From: Okapia johnstoni
Lineage: Eukaryota; Chordata; Mammalia; Artiodactyla; Giraffidae
Direction of reading: 5' to 3'
Assembly (NCBI GenBank): GCA_024291935.2
Contig: CM044320.1
Coordinates: 48,054,001 to 48,118,000 of the forward strand
Length of the DNA stretch: 64,000 nt
Shown here: positions 1 through 11,108 of the stretch, in pieces
How positions within the stretch are numbered: position 1 is the stretch's first letter
How the letters are laid out: each line of letters begins with the position of its first letter
Notes under the pieces: generated by a model
Told to the model about the DNA's origin: nothing
Databases searched by the model: none
The model's input: only the letters and a program-made list of their open reading frames with translations
Translations under genes and position numbers: made by a program

Positions 1-1173
1 GTACTGAACCATGAACTTCCAGATGTTCAAACTGGATTTAGAAAAGGCAGAAGAAGCAGAGATTAAAGAGAGTTCCAGAAAAACATCTACTTCTGCTTTA
101 TTGACTACACCAAAGCCTTTGATTGTGTGGATCACAACAAACTGGAAAATTCTGAGAGAGGTGGGAATACCAGACCACCTGACCTGCCTCCTGAGAAGTC
201 CATATGCAGGTCAAGAAGCAACAGAACTGGACGTGGAACAACAGATTGGTTCCAAATAGGAAAAGGAGTACGTCAAGGCTGTATATTGTCACCCTGCTTA
301 TTTAACTTATATGCAGAGTACATCATGAGAAACACTGGGCTGGATGAAGCACAAGCTAGAATGAAGGTTGCTGGGAGAAATATCACTAACCTCTGATATG
401 CAGATGACACCACACTTATGGCAGAAAGTGAAGAAGAACTAAAGAGCCTCTTGATGAAAGTGAAAGAGGAGACTGAAAAAGCTGGCTTAAAGCTCAACGT
501 TCAGAAAACTAAGATCATGGCATCTGGTCCATCACTTCATGGCAACTAGATGGGGAAACAATGGAAACAGTGACAGACTTTATTTTGGGGGAGCTCCAAA
601 ATCACTGCAGATGTTGACTGCAGCCATGAAATTCAGATGCTTGCTCCTTGGAATAGAAGTTATGACTAACCTAGACAGCATATTGAAAAGCAGAGACATT
701 ACTTTGTCAACAAAGGTCCATCTAGTCAAGGCTATGGTTTTTCCATTGGTCATGTATGGATGTGAGAGTTGGACTGTAAAGAAAGCTGAGCGCCGAAGAA
801 TTGATGCTTTCGAACTGTGGTGTTGGAGAAGACTCTTGAGAGTCCCTTGGACTGCAAGGAGATCCAACCAGTCCATCCTAAAGGAAATCAGTCCTGAATA
901 TTCATTGGAAGGACTGATGCTGAAGCTGAGACTCCAATACTTTGGCCACCTCATGCGAAGAACTGACTCATTTGAAAAGACCCTAATGGTGGGGAAGATT
1001 GGAGGCAGGAGGAGAAGGGGATGACAGAGAGTAAGATGGTTGGATGGCATCACCGACTCAATGGACATGAGTTTAAGTAGACTCCAGGAGTTGGTGATAG
1101 ACAGGGAAGCCTGGCATGCTACAGTCCGTGGGGTTGCAAAGAGTCAGACATGACTGAGCGACTGAACTGAACT
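1..1173 (+). mobile_element. BovB (RTE) LINE, 3' part, decayed
   Basis: This is the 3' part of a BovB non-LTR retrotransposon, cut by the window's left edge. It contains reverse-transcriptase sequence with the Y-A-D-D catalytic motif at 397-408, directly preceded by an in-frame TGA (394-396) where other copies in this window have an arginine codon. It runs on through the conserved C-terminal region to the typical BovB/Bov-A end, with a tail of repeated CTGAA units at about 1160-1173. Several frame breaks rule out an active protein. It lies upstream of the WASHC3 exon at 4619, most likely in an intron, in the same orientation as the gene. It is the reverse complement partner of the BovB copy at 9238-10461. 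Confidence 0.93.
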
Positions 1174-1721
1174 ATACCACTTCTATGAGAGATATATGGT
1201 CATTAACTTTGAAATCTCTGCATATTAAATTTATAATCCTTTTTTTCTCATATTTTTATATATACTTGTCTGGATCTCAATCCATATTTATTGGGTGAAA
1301 TGTAAGATAAAATCAGCCTTTTGGAGAGAAACACCTATATTTGTTCTTTAAAATATTTTTGAAACAAGCTTATGTGTGATAGATTATTTGAAGATTTATA
1401 TAAATTTCTAAGTCTTTGTGTTTGTTTGTTTTTAATAAGTTCCCGTCCCCTCTTTAAGACTCACCTCAGCAAATTCTTTGCTGGTTCTCACTCAGTCTTC
1501 CTTTCCTTGAGTCTCAACTTGCCCATTGTGCAGATTTCTGTTACCAATTTTATGACTGTATTGTGATCATCTTTTTAACACATCTATTAGACTATACTCT
1601 CTGTTGGCCGGGCTGATTATGTCTTTATTTTCTCATAAAGCACTGTGCTGCCATTGTGGTGTTAAACACTGAGATGTGGGATTGTGATATTAGAATTCTA
1701 CTGCTAACCCCAGTAAATTTA
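1174..1721. other. AT-rich intronic sequence, unassigned
   Basis: No exon, RNA gene or repeat I can name with confidence. The stretch is AT-rich with short poly-T runs, as expected for intron sequence. Confidence 0.5.
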
Positions 1722-2238
1722 TTTTTACCCTGTAAGATCCCTGAGACCGGAAAACACACAAAGAACAACTGCAGAAGAAAGCAGGGGAGCCTTATCTAGA
1801 TTAGTGGCCAGAAACTTCCGGGTAAGGCTCCGTGAAATTGGACTGGAGTGGCCTCTTCTATACATTAGGTTCAAAACTGAATGTCACAACTGACTAGTGA
1901 CAAGGGAGGGCCAAAGAGAAGAGCACACAACAGCATAGAGAGGTGATTGAGATTTTCCCATGTGGACCCTGGCTCAGCTTACCCTTTCTGCCATGTGGGA
2001 TGAAGCAATATGAGGGAGAGGGTCCCCACCATATGTACAACCTTTTAAAGCTTGGTGACCCCTCTTACTTTTGAAGGTGATACAGTCCAGGTGCTAAAAT
2101 TTAGCACATCAGATTAGTGTTTCCTCATCTTTTGGGAAAGCGGAGGAGTTGACAAAGAGACTTGATTGCATCTGCTCCCCTTAAAGCTATATAAGTGGGC
2201 TTTCAATAAATGTTTATATCAAATCAGTCCCCTTTTCA
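1722..2238 (+). repeat. Possible inserted element flanked by 16-bp direct repeats (LTR-like 3' end)
   Basis: About 517 bp lie between two copies of a 16-base direct repeat (AGTAAATTTAT-T/A-TTTA, 15 of 16 identical) at 1711-1726 and 2239-2254. The interior is less AT-rich than its flanks and ends with a TATA-like box (about 2190) and an AATAAA (about 2206), which looks like a retroviral LTR. TATA and poly(A) signal are only about 15 bases apart, however, and an LTR would make a 4-6 base duplication. The repeat is also AT-rich and could be chance. I cannot name a family. Confidence 0.25.
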
Positions 2239-2254
2239 AGTAAATTTATATTTA

Positions 2255-2856
2255 TTTCTGACATATCCTGTTCTGTTTTGATATTCTTATCCTGAACTTT
2301 GAAATTCACATGTTCTCAATATTTTTGTGACTTACACACTTCTAGGATTATCATTACGTTGTGTTTGTATTGGTATCGAAACGATATATAATGTAATCCC
2401 AGAAGAGTTCTTGAATTCTGTTTGACCCTTGTGTGTAATGTGTCCAAGTGAAATTGGACCGTTTGCTTATGCAAGGAACACTGACATAGCTATACTTAAG
2501 AGGAGAAGGCCCTGAAATCTTGATTTGAAAAGACTTTTATTCATATTGTTAAGTGTTCATGGCACCATCCTGGCCAAGGCCTTAGTCATTTGACTTATCA
2601 GTGTTTTCTTTTTTTTTGGTGATACAAGAAGAGTGAGAATATGATATCTGGCTTCTATCCAGCAGAATCAGTAATGGATAAATTCAAATGATTTAATTTG
2701 GGCTTATGTGGTATTGGATAGCACTGATTCCATTAAGTCAGTTAAAATACAGACCTTATTAGATTATTCAAGTGCTATGCACATATTAATATAAAAGCAG
2801 AATAAGAGCTATTTAAAATAATGAACCATATAGAAGGAGGCCTTTTTTCTGGCTTC
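2255..2856. other. Intronic sequence, unassigned
   Basis: AT-rich sequence in which I see no gene, RNA or nameable repeat. Confidence 0.5.
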
Positions 2857-4571
2857 TATATTTTTCCAATTTTATTGAGAAATAATTGACATACATCACT
2901 ATATAAATTTAAGATGTATGATGCTTTGGTTCACTTTTATCATGAAATGATTACAACAATAGGTTTAGTTAATATCCATAACCTCATATAGCTGCAATAT
3001 AAAAGAAAAGAAAAAAGTTCACTTGTAATGAGAATTCTTAGGATTTACACTTAGATGGTCCAGACGGTAAAGAATCTGCCTTCAGTGCAGGAGTTCGATC
3101 CCTGGGTTGGGAAAATCCCCTGGTGAAGGGAATGACTACCCACTACAGTATTCTTGCCTTGGGAATTCCATGGACAGAGGAGCCTGGTGGGCTACAGTCC
3201 ATGGGGTTGCAAAGAATTGGACACAACTGAGTGACTAACACTTTCATTATATCATATACAAGTATTATCTGTAGTCATCCTGTTGTACATTACATCCCTA
3301 GTCCATATTTATTTATAACTCTTACTAGTTTGTACCTTTTGACCACATTCCTCCAATTCCTCCTGCCCCTTCTCTCTGTCTCTGGAACCACAAGTCTGAT
3401 CTCTTTGTCTAGGAGTTTGGCTTTTTGTTTTCTGTTTAGATTCCATATATTAGTGAGATCATACAGTATTTGTCTTTGTCTGTCTGATTTATTTCACCTA
3501 GCATTATGCTTTCAAAATCCACCCATTTTGTCCCAAATGGTAGGATTCTGTTGGTTTTTATGGCTGAATAATATTCCATTGTGTGTATATGTATATACAC
3601 TCTTTATCTATTCATCCTTCAGTAGACATGTTGGTTGTTTCCATGTCTTGGCTATTATAAATAGTGCTGCTATGAACATGAGGATTCAGACATCAGTTCA
3701 AGTTAGTGTTTTGGGGGTTTTTGGATATGCTCTCAGAACTGGAATTGCTGGACTGTGTGGTAGTTCTACTTTTAATTTTTTTGAGAATTATATACTATAC
3801 TGTTTTCCACAGTGGCTGTACCAGTTTAAAGTGTCACAAACAGTGCACAGGGTTTTCTTTTTTCCATATCCACACTAGCATTTGTTATCTTCTGTCTTTT
3901 AATCATGGCCATTCTAACAGGCGTCAGGTGATATCTCATTGTGATTTTAATTTGCATTTCTCTAGTGGCTAGTGATGTTGAGCATCTTTTCATGTATCTG
4001 TTGACCATTCATATATCTTCTTTAGAAAGATGTTTATTCAAGTTCTTTGACCATTTTTTATTTGAATTATTTGGTTTTTGCTTTTGAGTTCAATGAATTC
4101 TTTATATATTTTAGATATTAACCTCTTATCAGGTATATGACTTGCAAATATTTTTCCCATTTCATAGGTTGTCTTTTCACTTTGCTGATGGTTTCTTCTG
4201 CTGTGTAGCTTTTTAGTTTGATGTAGTCTCACTTGTTTACTTTTTACAGTCTCTTAATCTTTAGGTATGATTACTGTAAAACCATTACTAGACCCATGTC
4301 AAGGAGCTTTCTGTGTTTTCTTCTGGGAGTTTCATGGTTTGGAGTCTTACGTTTAAGTCTTTAACCCATTTCAAGTTAGTTTTTATGGGTGGTACAAGAT
4401 AGTGGTCAAGTTTTATTCTTTTACCTGTGAATATCCAGTTTTCCCAGCACCATTTATTGAAGAGACTCTTTTCTCCACTGAGTATTCTTGGCTCCCTTGT
4501 CCAATATTAGTTGCTTGGGTTTATTTCTGGGCTTTCAGTTCTGTTCCATTGGTTTATTTGTATGTCTTTAT
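2857..4571 (-). mobile_element. L1 LINE (L1MA-like), antisense, 5' truncated
   Basis: Read on the minus strand this is the end of L1 ORF2 followed by an old L1MA-type 3' UTR. On the plus strand one sees the reverse complement of the well-known ORF2 stretch around the sequence for an A-T-M-E-Y-Y type motif (about 3550-3620) and the 3' UTR beginning with TTTTATTGAGA. It is split by a younger Bov-tA SINE at 3048-3245. The truncated 5' end lies only about 47 bases before the WASHC3 exon at 4619. Frames are heavily broken. Confidence 0.85.
3048..3245 (+). mobile_element. Bov-tA SINE
   Basis: A tRNA-derived head (GGTAAAGAATCTGCCTTC, then a B-box-like GTTCGATCCCTGG) is followed by the Bov-A body ending in ACTGAGTGACTAACA. 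It sits inside the antisense L1, whose 3' UTR resumes right after it, so it is the younger insertion. Confidence 0.92.
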
Positions 4572-4618
4572 GAAGGAGGCATATTTAATAATTGAATTAT
4601 CTTGTGTTCTTTGCTTAG

Positions 4619-4683
4619 GGTGTTCCGGTGATGGCAATAAGAAACAAAATGATATCGGAAGGACTAGACCCAGATCTTCTTGA
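4619..4683 (+). CDS. WASHC3: WASHC3 (CCDC53) penultimate coding exon
   Basis: This 65-nt exon encodes 21 residues beginning GVPVMAIRNKMISEGL and ends with GA, the first two bases of a Glu codon completed at 25530. It is bounded by an AG acceptor at 4617-4618 (TTCTTTGCTTAG) and a consensus donor GTAAGT at 4684. The peptide matches the conserved C-terminal region of WASHC3, a coiled-coil subunit of the WASH complex, which activates Arp2/3-driven actin assembly on endosomes. Family identity comes from recall of the WASHC3 C-terminus; the splice sites, the phase match and the continuation in the next exon are seen directly. Earlier exons are not visible between 1 and 4618 and must lie upstream of the window. 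An antisense L1 ends about 47 bases upstream of the exon, so the polypyrimidine tract and branch site fall in or beside that short gap. The + strand frame read straight through this exon also ends at 4683 by chance (TGA across the junction) and is not the gene's frame. Confidence 0.92.
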
Positions 4684-5984
4684 GTAAGTAGTTCTTCTGA
4701 TACAATGATAGTACTATCAAGGTGTTGAATTTATCAGTCATCATGAAAACATTTCAAGCTCTATATATGTTTTTCCTATACATTGTTTTATGGTCAAGGA
4801 AACCTCCTCCACAAATAGTGTGTCTGCTATGTTTAAAAAGTGAAAAATCTATGCTATACTACTAAAACTAGCCTTGAAATATTTTAGGAGTATTTTCAAT
4901 AAATTGGTGATGAACCTGTATATGCAAAAGAGATGGAAATTGATGACGTTTTTGTTGCACAGCAGTAGTGTCCACAAGAAGCATTCTTCCTTTTCTTTCT
5001 GTGCTGCTTTTTTCTCCCTCCCTCCCTCCCCATCCCCTTTTTCTTAATTTGTTGTTGTTCAGTCACTCAGCAGTTTTTTATGTATATGTATGTATAAGAC
5101 CTTATTATATAGAAAATTTACTTTACATGATCTAGGTTGAGCCAGATGGGAAAATAAATAGAGTAACTCTAAGTCTATATTAATGTTATTATGGAACTAG
5201 ATATTGTTTGTGTGAGTTTTATAAAAAATTTTTTTGAAAAATGCTGAAAAGTTGTGGCTCAGAAATTTGACAGTTACTTATTCCATCCAGGCAAACTTGG
5301 CTACACAGCTCATCTTGGATAAGATATATCTTAATGGATTATTCAGAGCTATTCTCTTTTGCAAGTATCTAGACACATGTAAAGAGTCTTGCCAGTTTGG
5401 GGGTTTTAGTTCACCCCAATGTATTTAGCTATGTTAACTCTCCAGGCATTCATACTGTACTAGCAGTATACTTTGGAATTCTTCTTGGCTCTGAGCCCTT
5501 CAAGAAAATGTATGCATTTTTCTCTTTCATATATGCAATCTTTCTCTCATTTTATCTTTCAAAATATAAAATTTAAAAACATTTTTTGAAGTCTAGAAGA
5601 ACAGATTTCCTGCACATATCTCCATTTAGTATATATTTCAGTAGCAAACAGTTCAAGTACAATGGTATGGATTGGTAATTTGAACTAAACATCTCCAGGA
5701 TATTTGGCATTTGTTCTGGAAATTGTTTCTGACACACTTTAAAAGCAGATGTATTGTGACACATACTTTAATGTGAATTGAACATATGGGTCCAATCCAT
5801 TTTGGTACTCATTGGAATATATGTTGTAAATATATCTAACATTGACCATGACCTCTTTTTTGCTTCTGGAAATACACAGTAGAGCTTCTGTACTAATAGA
5901 GAGCTAAAATGACCTATAAAATGATGATTTTTCTCTCTAGAGAAAATGTAATAAATGGGAAACTAGCAGCCCGATAAGCATCAG
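4684..5984. other. Intronic sequence, mostly unassigned
   Basis: Holds a TCCC-rich run (about 5013-5035) and a roughly 25-base scrap of BovB/Bov-A tail in antisense (TGTTGTTGTTCAGTCACTCAG, about 5050-5070). Nothing else is recognisable. Confidence 0.5.
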
Positions 5985-6720
5985 CATATGCTGTTTCTCC
6001 ATTCCCTCCACACCCTCCTGGCTGCATTGCATCCCCTGCCCAGCCTAAAATTCCTTCATAATCCTTTACTTCAACTGGCTACCCACACTAGCAATTTGAA
6101 AGTCACCCTTGACTCTGCCCTCCTCCCTTCTTCCCCTCATTATGTCAGTCACTGTGGTTTTCTCATTTTTAATCTCACATCTGACCATATGCCCCCATGC
6201 CATTGCTGTTTAGTTCAAGCCCTCATCGTTTCTCACCTGATTTATTTTAATTGCTCCTTTTTGGTTTTTCTATTCTCTTTCAGTCTGTCACTAAAAACTT
6301 AGTGGATGTATTCATATAGTTCATCTGTTCATACATACAAGTCTTCCTGTGACTCTCTGCTGCCCCTAACATATGCTCTGACATCTTAGAATTGCAAATA
6401 AATGCATTTATCATAAAGACTCTGGCTTCATTTCTTGCCACTCATCCATGCATCCCTGTCTCTTACAGCTGTAGCAGACTACTTATATGGTTCTCTGACT
6501 GTACCATTTTCCTGGTGTCTTTGAAAGTTTGTATTCTTCCCCATGGAACTTCCTTCCCCCATCTTATTGGCCAGGCTGATTTCATATTCTTTAAGATCCC
6601 ATTTAGGTATCACCCTCTTAAGAAGTTAGTGGATGACTATCAAGAGGAGAACCCCCAGGACCCCCAGTACTTTCTTGATGTATCTCACTTAGCAACTTTG
6701 AGCGCACGTCATTGTCTGTA
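5985..6720 (+). repeat. L2-like old LINE fragment
   Basis: C/T-rich sequence with phrases typical of L2 3' regions, such as GGAACTTCCTTCCCC followed by sequence that reads like the L2 'cctccatgaagccttcc' region. Strongly diverged, so the call is tentative. Confidence 0.45.
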
Positions 6721-7974
6721 AATGTTGAGAAACATTCAGCTGCAAGGTGGTGCCAAGTTTTAGGGTAGAATTCCAGTAACAGTTAACATTGTCTTACAGA
6801 AAAGCTGCTCCTCAACCACAGCCTGGAGCCTGAATTCTGACCCATTACCTCATGAGTACATGCCATTGGTCACAAGGGGCACTGGTTGGAGTAGGGTGAC
6901 TCACTATAACCTATCACGACTACCACTAGAAAACCAGCTGCAACTACGTTTAGCTAGATATGATAAGTGGAACCAACTACCTTGTTACAGAGGACTTCTG
7001 TCACTTTAGGAATCATGTTTACATAAAAATTAAAAAGCCTTGCTTTAAGGAGAAAGTCTTGAGATGAAGAAGAAAATGCACCATCCAAGGAAAGAGTGTG
7101 CTTTTATTTAGAATATTAGGTACATATTAAGCCTAAGCCAAGAACTTTCAGTAAAGACGGTTCTTTTCTCTTTTAAAGTATAAACATAAACTTTTTTTTT
7201 GGCCCTAGGTAGTGAGACAGACTTGTATAACTGTAGGAAGAAGTAGTCTAAATCCATTTGCACTGAACAAAGAGCAAAACTGAGGTTAATATAGGAATAA
7301 ATACTGATCAGAAAATACACTGTACTCAATTAGCTTGTGTTTATAACAGTTAAGCTAAGAGTACGTAACTTTGAACCAAAACAGTTTACTTGATAAGGGA
7401 GAAGAGAACCTGGCTATTTTCCCACAAAAATGACTATCACTGAATTTTAGAAAGTCTATAAAACTGAAGAAAATGCCAGATAGAATAAATAGTATTTGTT
7501 TGCCACTTCTTAGTGATTATTTAACCTTCTTAAAAATCTAAGTTTTTAAAAATGATGATAGGGCTTGTATAACCAAGACTTAGTTCTTGGTTCTAGCTTA
7601 TAAAAATTAGTTCTTAGCTTGTAAAAATTAGTTTAAAAAATGCAGTGAATTAAAAAGATATGTGAAAGAGTACCTTTGTCACCTTTGTCATCATACACAC
7701 AAGTTGATGGAAAGGAAAGAAAATAGAAAATTTTCAGGTTGATCTGTTTTAGAAATACAGAGCAGATGAATCATGCCTTCTAAATTTTTTCAGTCAATGC
7801 CTAGATTCTCTTACCAAGAAAAAGGAAAAATGTTTCTCCCTATCCTATTCTATGGCTTCATTTATGTCCCATAACTAAGGTTACTATTACTAGTAATTAC
7901 TACTTTTACTACTCCAAGATAGTCTAGTCTCTGAACCTGTCCAGCAAGAGATGAAATTTGTGATGGTTAAGTCT
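6721..7974. other. Intronic sequence, unassigned
   Basis: AT-rich with short A and T runs. I see no gene, RNA or clear repeat. Confidence 0.5.
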
Positions 7975-8200
7975 CAGTCTAAGGCAGACTTTAGAAATGG
8001 TCTACTTGCTGAGGTCCAGGTTCTTCCCTGCCCCTTTCTAGCTATATGACCCTGAACTAATTACCTAATCAGTCTGTGCATCCGTTTCCTCATAAATGTG
8101 AAATAGAAGAGTTCACCCTTTATAGATTCATTCAGACTAAGTAAGCACTCAGTGCAGCTCTGGACAAGCAGTAAATGTTCAGTAAATGTTGGTTGTGATT
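7975..8200 (+). repeat. MIR SINE
   Basis: Carries the MIR order: a 'tatgaccctgaactaattac' core, then CCGTTTCCTCATAAATGTGAAAT, then a GTAAGCACTCAGT...CAGTAAATGTTGG end. Ancient and diverged. Confidence 0.75.
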
Positions 8201-8965
8201 TATGAATGTTTTAATGGAAGAATATGTAGCAAGTTCTAAACAATTGGATTTACTAGGCTCTCAGATCACAACTTGTTTATAGTCCTGTAGTTGCCTGTAT
8301 ACCATTGTGGTCTCAACACAGACATATTTAATGTACACAGAGTAATTATCCTTTTGAGTTATATTCTCTGTTTTCCCAAACTGAAAAGTCTGTATTTTCA
8401 ACTTTGAAGTAAAGAACAGACTTCTGAAATTTAAATTTAACTGGTCACATTCTTAATGTTAGTAGGAGAGTACAGTTTGCAGCATACTGATTAGGCTAAA
8501 GAAATCAAGTTATGCAGGCTTTAAACAACCAGCTCAGTTGGCATTTGTCCTGGATATACCTATTCAAAAGACATTTATACCCTTTTCTCAGACTGTGCAG
8601 TGACCATGATTGTGGTTGCCAGGAATAAAAGTAACCACCTCAGGCTACTTATCACTGAGACAAGAGGAGATTTATTAGTGTTAACCAAAAGGATACTGGA
8701 AAGCAAGAAAACTTTATTTAATTATATTCAAGGCATATCCAGCAGAGTTTCCTGCCCTCTAAGGGAATTCCTTATCTGCCAGTGATTTGCTTGTCTTCTG
8801 CTGCTGAACAACGTAATGAATTAAAGGTTGGATTTTGACTAGTTGAGCATAGAATTGATCTCAATTCCCCAACTGAACAATTCCAAAAACAGGTTTTTTT
8901 ATTTGTTCTATTTTTCTACTTCTTGCTGAACTGGTATTCCATTCAAGGTAATTACCAGTCCTTGG
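8201..8965. other. Intronic sequence, unassigned
   Basis: No feature supported. Confidence 0.5.
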
Positions 8966-9131
8966 TGACAGAGGAGCAACAGAGGATGCAATGGTTGGAT
9001 GATATCACCTACTCAATGGACATGAGTTTGAGCAAACTCTGGGAGACAGTGAAAGACAGGGAAGCCTGGCATGCTGTAGTTCATGGGGTCACAAAGAGTC
9101 AGACATGACTTAGCAACCAAACAACAACAAC
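8966..9131 (+). mobile_element. BovB LINE 3' end
   Basis: Last ~165 bp of BovB (…GATGATATCACCTACTCAATGGACATGAG… to a CAACAACAA tail). It faces the inverted BovB copy that begins only ~106 bases away at 9238. Confidence 0.9.
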
Positions 9132-9237
9132 TGGTCCTTAACCACTGGCTGGCATACTGGCTAGAAAGTATAGGACAGGAAAAAACAATGTCAGAAAATT
9201 GTGATTAGTCCAATGTTGGAGACTTTGATCACAAGAG

Positions 9238-10461
9238 TCAGTTCAGTTCAGTCTCTCAGTCGTGTCCGACTCTTTGCAACCCCATGAACTGCAGCACACC
9301 AGGCCTCCCTGTCTATCACCAACTCCCAGAGTCCACCCAAACCCATGTCCATTGAGTCTGTGATGCCTTCCAACCATCTCATCCTCTGTCATCCCCTTCT
9401 CCTCCTGCCCTCAATCTTTCCCAGCATCAGGGTCTTTTCAAATGAGTCAGCTCTTCGCATCAGGTGGCCAAAGTATTGGAGTTTCAGCTTCAACATCAGT
9501 CCTTCCAATGAACACCCAGGACTGACCTCCTTTAGGATGGACTGGTTGGATCTCCTTGCAGTCCAAGGGACTCTCAAGAGTCTTCTCCAACACCACAGTT
9601 CAAAAGCATCAATTCTTCGGCGCTCAGCTTTCTTTATAGTCCGTGACCACTGGAAAAACCATAGCCTTGACTATATGGACCTTTGTTGGCAAAGTAATGT
9701 CTCTGCTTTTTAATATGCTGTCTAGGTTGGTCATAACTTTCCTTCCAAGGAGTAAGTGTCTTAATTTCATGGCTGCAGTCAACATCTGCAGTGATTTTGG
9801 AGCCCCCCAAAATAAAGTCTGACACTGTTTCCACTGTTTCCCCATCTGTTTGCCATAAAGTGATGGGACCGGATGCCATGATCTTAGTTTTCTGAATGTT
9901 GAGCTTTAAGCCAACTTTTTCACTCTCCTCTTTCACTTTCATCAAATGGCTCTTTAGTTCTTCTTCACTTTCTGCCATAAGGGTGGTGTCATCTGCATAT
10001 CTGAGGTTATTGATATTTCTCCTGGCAATCTTGATTCCAGCTTGTGCTTCCTCCAGCCCAGCGTTTCTCATGATGTACTCTACTGCTAAGTCACCTCAGT
10101 CGTGTCCGACTCTGTGCAACCCCATAGATGGCAGCCCACCAGGCTCCCCTGTCCCTGGGATTCTCCAAGCAAGAACACTGGAGTGGGTTGCCATTTCCTT
10201 CTCCAGTGCATGAAAGTGAAAAGTGAAATTGAAGTCACTCAGTGGTGTCTGACTCGTAGCGACCCCATGGACTGCAGCGTACCAGGCTCCTCCGTCCATG
10301 GGATTTTCCAAGCAAGAGTACTGGAGTGGGTTGCCAATGCCTTCTCCCCAATACTCTACATATAAGTTAAATAAGCAGGGTGACAATATACAGCCTTGAT
10401 GTACTCCTTTTCCTGTTTGGAACCAGTCTGTTGTTCCATGTCCAGTTCTAACTGTTGCTTC
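9238..10461 (-). mobile_element. BovB LINE, antisense, 5' truncated, split by BOV-A2
   Basis: Reverse complement of the BovB C-terminal reverse-transcriptase region and 3' end. On the minus strand it includes the Y-A-D-D-T-T motif (plus-strand 9985-10002) with the preceding Arg intact, unlike the copy at 1-1173. Frames are broken. Removing the BOV-A2 at 10084-10351 and one copy of its TACTCTAC duplication restores continuous BovB sequence. Confidence 0.93.
10084..10351 (-). mobile_element. BOV-A2 SINE nested in BovB
   Basis: Two Bov-A units in tandem, antisense (CTAAGTCACCTCAGTCGTGTCC at one end, GCCTTCTCCCC at the other), joined by a GTGAAAAGTGAAA linker. Flanked by the 8-bp target duplication TACTCTAC (10076-10083 and 10352-10359) of BovB sequence. 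Confidence 0.95.
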
Positions 10462-10902
10462 ACAACAGTAAGCGATAAGAGATAATAAAAATATCGAAGA
10501 AGCAGTGTTAAAAACAGTTGGGGTCTGCCAGTGTCTAGCAAGCAAGAAGTTAGAGGAGCTATTGGGATGTAAAAGAACCCCAAGATAAACAGCAGGAACC
10601 CATCTTACCTAGGATAGCTAGCTTCCTTTTTCTTTATCATATTAGGCATTATGTTTTTCTCTGGGTGGGGAATCTGCTTACCACAGCAAAGGACAGGTAT
10701 ACCTGCCTTGATAGGCATTCAGAATAGAAAAGATCAAAGTGTGTGTAGTTTGAGTAAATGTAATGCTGAAATAAGTCTTATTAGTTACTGTAGTCAAAAT
10801 TGTCTTTTTTTTTTTTTTTAACTATCCCAGATGTCTTTATATTGTTATTGCAATCTTAGTTCAGGAATTCAGTGTTTGGCTGTTTCCTTAAGACCGCTTA
10901 TT
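10462..10902. other. Intronic sequence, unassigned
   Basis: Contains a poly-T run near 10807-10820. Nothing else is recognisable. Confidence 0.5.
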
Positions 10903-11108
10903 GCCATTGCATAGGTGGCTCAGAGAGTAAAAATCTGCCTGCAACACAGGCAGACCTGAGTTCGATCCCTGGGTCAGGAAGATCCCCTGGAGAAGGGAAT
11001 GGCAACCCACTCCAGTATTCTTCCCTGAAGAATCCCATGGACAGAGGAACATGGCGGGCTACAGTCCATGGGGTCAAAAAGAGTCAGACACGACTGAGCA
11101 ACTAACAC
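10903..11108 (+). mobile_element. Bov-tA SINE
   Basis: tRNA-like head with GAGTTCGATCCCTGGGTC (B-box), then a Bov-A body ending GACACGACTGAGCAACTAACACTG. Confidence 0.93.

Noticed and set aside
539..1024. 161-codon open frame with reverse-transcriptase-like text
   Set aside because: It is the C-terminal region of the BovB at 1-1173, not a host gene; the upstream catalytic block is broken by a stop.
3231..3878. 215-codon + strand frame
   Set aside because: Antisense reading of the L1 at 2857-4571; its composition is that of a complemented A-rich element.
4402..4683. Frame ending in TGA at the exon border
   Set aside because: It crosses the intron/exon border in the wrong frame. The real exon frame starts GGT at 4619, and the TGA is split across the splice donor.
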